Source of the DNA: Neorhizobium lilium
Lineage (GTDB): Bacteria > Pseudomonadota > Alphaproteobacteria > Rhizobiales > Rhizobiaceae
DNA: 64,000 bases
Assembly (NCBI RefSeq): GCF_004053875.1
Contig: NZ_SBIP01000003.1
Coordinates: 124,001-188,000, forward strand
Direction of reading: 5' to 3'
Part shown: positions 62,990 through 64,000 of the stretch, one piece after another
Layout: the number at the start of each line of letters is the position of its first letter
How positions within the stretch are numbered: position 1 is the first letter of the stretch
The notes under the pieces: generated by a model
Told to the model about the DNA's origin: nothing
The model's database searches: none
What the model saw: the letters and a program-made list of their open reading frames with translations, nothing else
Position numbers and translations under genes: made by a program

Positions 62990-63187
62990 TCAAGCAGCAC
63001 GCTTCTTGAGCGCCACTTCGCGGCTTCCAATGTGCTTTCGTTCCTTAAGAACTTCGTTCACGCGAGCCGGATTGACGTCGAAGCTTGCTGCAATCCGGTT
63101 CTGGAATTCGCCGTTCCAGTGGCGAAGCCAGATCTGGACGGCATCATCGAAGGTGAGCGTATAGCTCGGCATGTTGTCGTTGGTCAT
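62990..63187 (-). CDS. Small HTH-like hypothetical protein
   Basis: A 65-residue protein whose middle (QNRIAASFDVNPARVNEVLK) reads like a helix-turn-helix (small residue, turn, then a polar recognition helix). The AAGGAGGT Shine-Dalgarno 4 nt upstream of the ATG is the strongest in this part of the window. Similar short proteins occur in rhizobia without known function. It probably binds DNA, but this is inferred from pattern only. Confidence 0.75.
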   Translation of the reverse strand: MTNDNMPSYTLTFDDAVQIWLRHWNGEFQNRIAASFDVNPARVNEVLKERKHIGSREVALKKRAA

Positions 63188-63602
63188 AGCGACCTCCTTT
63201 TACGACAGAATGCCCTCTTGAAACGGAGACCGGGAAATGCGATTCTGAATGTGTAACGTGCTTCAGATATCGGCATTCCCAGTTGCTCCGTCCAACGGAT
63301 ACGGGCTTGTCCGCTGACACCACGGGTCACATTTCAGGTCGGGTTGCACCCCTATCTGTTTTGTGACCCTTTTTGTTACTGCCAACTGCGACGGTGCTCG
63401 TTGGTGCGGCTGGCTATAGTTCTTCTCATCATTCAACCCTTCCCTTCCTGCGAAACCGATTCTTCGCTTGCACATGAAAGCCGCTTGCAGAGACGGAGTC
63501 AATACGTGCTTTACTCAGTGGCTTATTTTTTAGCTTTTGGCTTGCAATGGCTTATTATCCGAGTAATTGTAAATCCGAAACTGATATTAGGAGGTTTACA
63601 CA
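63188..63602. other. AT-rich leader upstream of the right-edge gene
   Basis: About 415 bp without a credible gene. It contains GGGTCAC/GTGACCC (63324-63330 and 63363-63369) as an inverted repeat followed by a T-run, which could terminate plus-strand transcription. The segment 63500-63600 is much richer in A+T than the rest of the window and probably carries the promoter of the following gene. Confidence 0.45.
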
Positions 63603-64000
63603 ATGGCGAACGTACGCAGCCCCAACTACCCTAGCATGAGCCTTCCCGCGGCAATTGATAGGATTAGGCGAATTCATGCCGCAGAAGGCAAAAATGCTAT
63701 TGCCCGTGAAAGCATTGTTCAACTCATAGGTTTCAACGGACTTCATGGCGCGTCGGCCAAGGCATTGTCAGCCATCGGAAAGTACGGCCTTCTTGAAAGT
63801 CTTGGTGATGGAGAGGCGCGCGTCAGTGAACTGGCGTTGCAAATTATAGCTCCAGAATCGGACGAAGAGAAAGAGCAGGCTCTGAATGAGGCTGCTTTCA
63901 AGCCGGCCCTTTTTGCCGAAATAAAAGACAAATGGCCGAACAATTATCCAAGCGACGAGAATCTGCGCTCTTACTTAATCCGTCGGGGGTTTTCATCGGC
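63603..64000 (+). CDS. Hypothetical protein, possibly winged-helix (3' end outside window)
   Basis: An open frame from ATG 63603, with AGGAGG 8 nt upstream, running off the right edge after 132 codons. It starts MANVRSPNYPSMSLPAAIDR, then RIHAAEGKNAIARESIVQLI and ALSAIGKYGLLESLGDGEAR, which reads like a small winged-helix region (about residues 15-85), followed by an acidic helix (PESDEEKEQALNEAA). Codon use is less G+C-biased than in neighbouring genes, suggesting recent acquisition. No family recognised. Confidence 0.75.
   Translation, partial: MANVRSPNYPSMSLPAAIDRIRRIHAAEGKNAIARESIVQLIGFNGLHGASAKALSAIGKYGLLESLGDGEARVSELALQIIAPESDEEKEQALNEAAFKPALFAEIKDKWPNNYPSDENLRSYLIRRGFSS

Overview
The window reads as chromosomal DNA of an alphaproteobacterium of the family Rhizobiaceae (Rhizobium/Agrobacterium clade). 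The evidence is the high G+C coding style with tightly packed ATGA/GTGA-coupled genes, a carbon-phosphorus lyase operon of rhizobial type, a Tad/Cpa Flp-pilus locus, an LpsL-type UDP-glucuronate epimerase, and short mosaic palindromic repeats that look like the rhizobial RIME family. Species cannot be named from the sequence alone. No rRNA, CRISPR array, transposase or integrase was seen.

Layout. (1) 1-7.1 kb, minus strand: phosphonate uptake and degradation (phnG-H-I-J-K-L, a hexapeptide-repeat transferase, then phnC-phnD running off the left edge). The repressor gene phnF is divergent, and a perfect palindrome lies between phnF and phnG. (2) 7.9-8.6 kb: a BrnT/BrnA toxin-antitoxin pair whose toxin frame is broken by one missing base. 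(3) 8.6-14.6 kb, minus strand: gpmA, dapB, an ABC exporter, glk, mgsA, mepA (central carbon, lysine/wall precursor and murein genes). (4) 14.7-21.5 kb: yejABEF oligopeptide importer and a GhrA-type reductase. (5) 21.6-29.4 kb: a patchy stretch with pncB, a lone receiver domain, lpsL, a Crp/Fnr regulator, msrA, several small proteins, tRNA-Ser(GGA), and most of the repeats and mobile-looking structure in the window. (6) 29.5-41.3 kb: a nearly complete nucleoside uptake and salvage cluster (BMP-type ABC importer, cdd, purine nucleoside phosphorylase, deoC, deoA, upp, add, deoB). Imported nucleosides would be deaminated, split by phosphorolysis, and the sugar phosphates isomerised and cleaved to glyceraldehyde-3-phosphate and acetaldehyde. 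(7) 41.3-53.9 kb: the Flp pilus locus, with two TadE/G-like pseudopilins and a secretin-N-domain protein on the minus strand, divergent from pilA-cpaA-cpaBCDEF-tadBC; a phosphatase and a TadD-like TPR lipoprotein follow on the minus strand. (8) 54-61.9 kb: leucyl aminopeptidase, a MarR-like regulator, an NlpC/P60 peptidase, tRNA-Leu(CAG), a SelT/W/H-like protein, a beta-hydroxyacid dehydrogenase, a DEAD-box helicase and a YidB-like protein. (9) 61.9-64 kb: a gene-poor stretch with a perfect 27-bp inverted repeat, two small minus-strand genes, then a locally AT-rich leader and an unrecognised gene running off the right edge.

Most of the window is well-known biology. The parts that may hold something undescribed are a roughly 277-bp nested-palindrome element that supplies the pncB stop codon, an islet bounded by a 17-bp copy of the tRNA-Ser 3' end that carries a small secreted-peptide gene, the broken BrnT, CtrA-like boxes upstream of both pilus transcription units, and the unknown gene at the right edge. 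I did not find a convincing wholly new multi-gene system.
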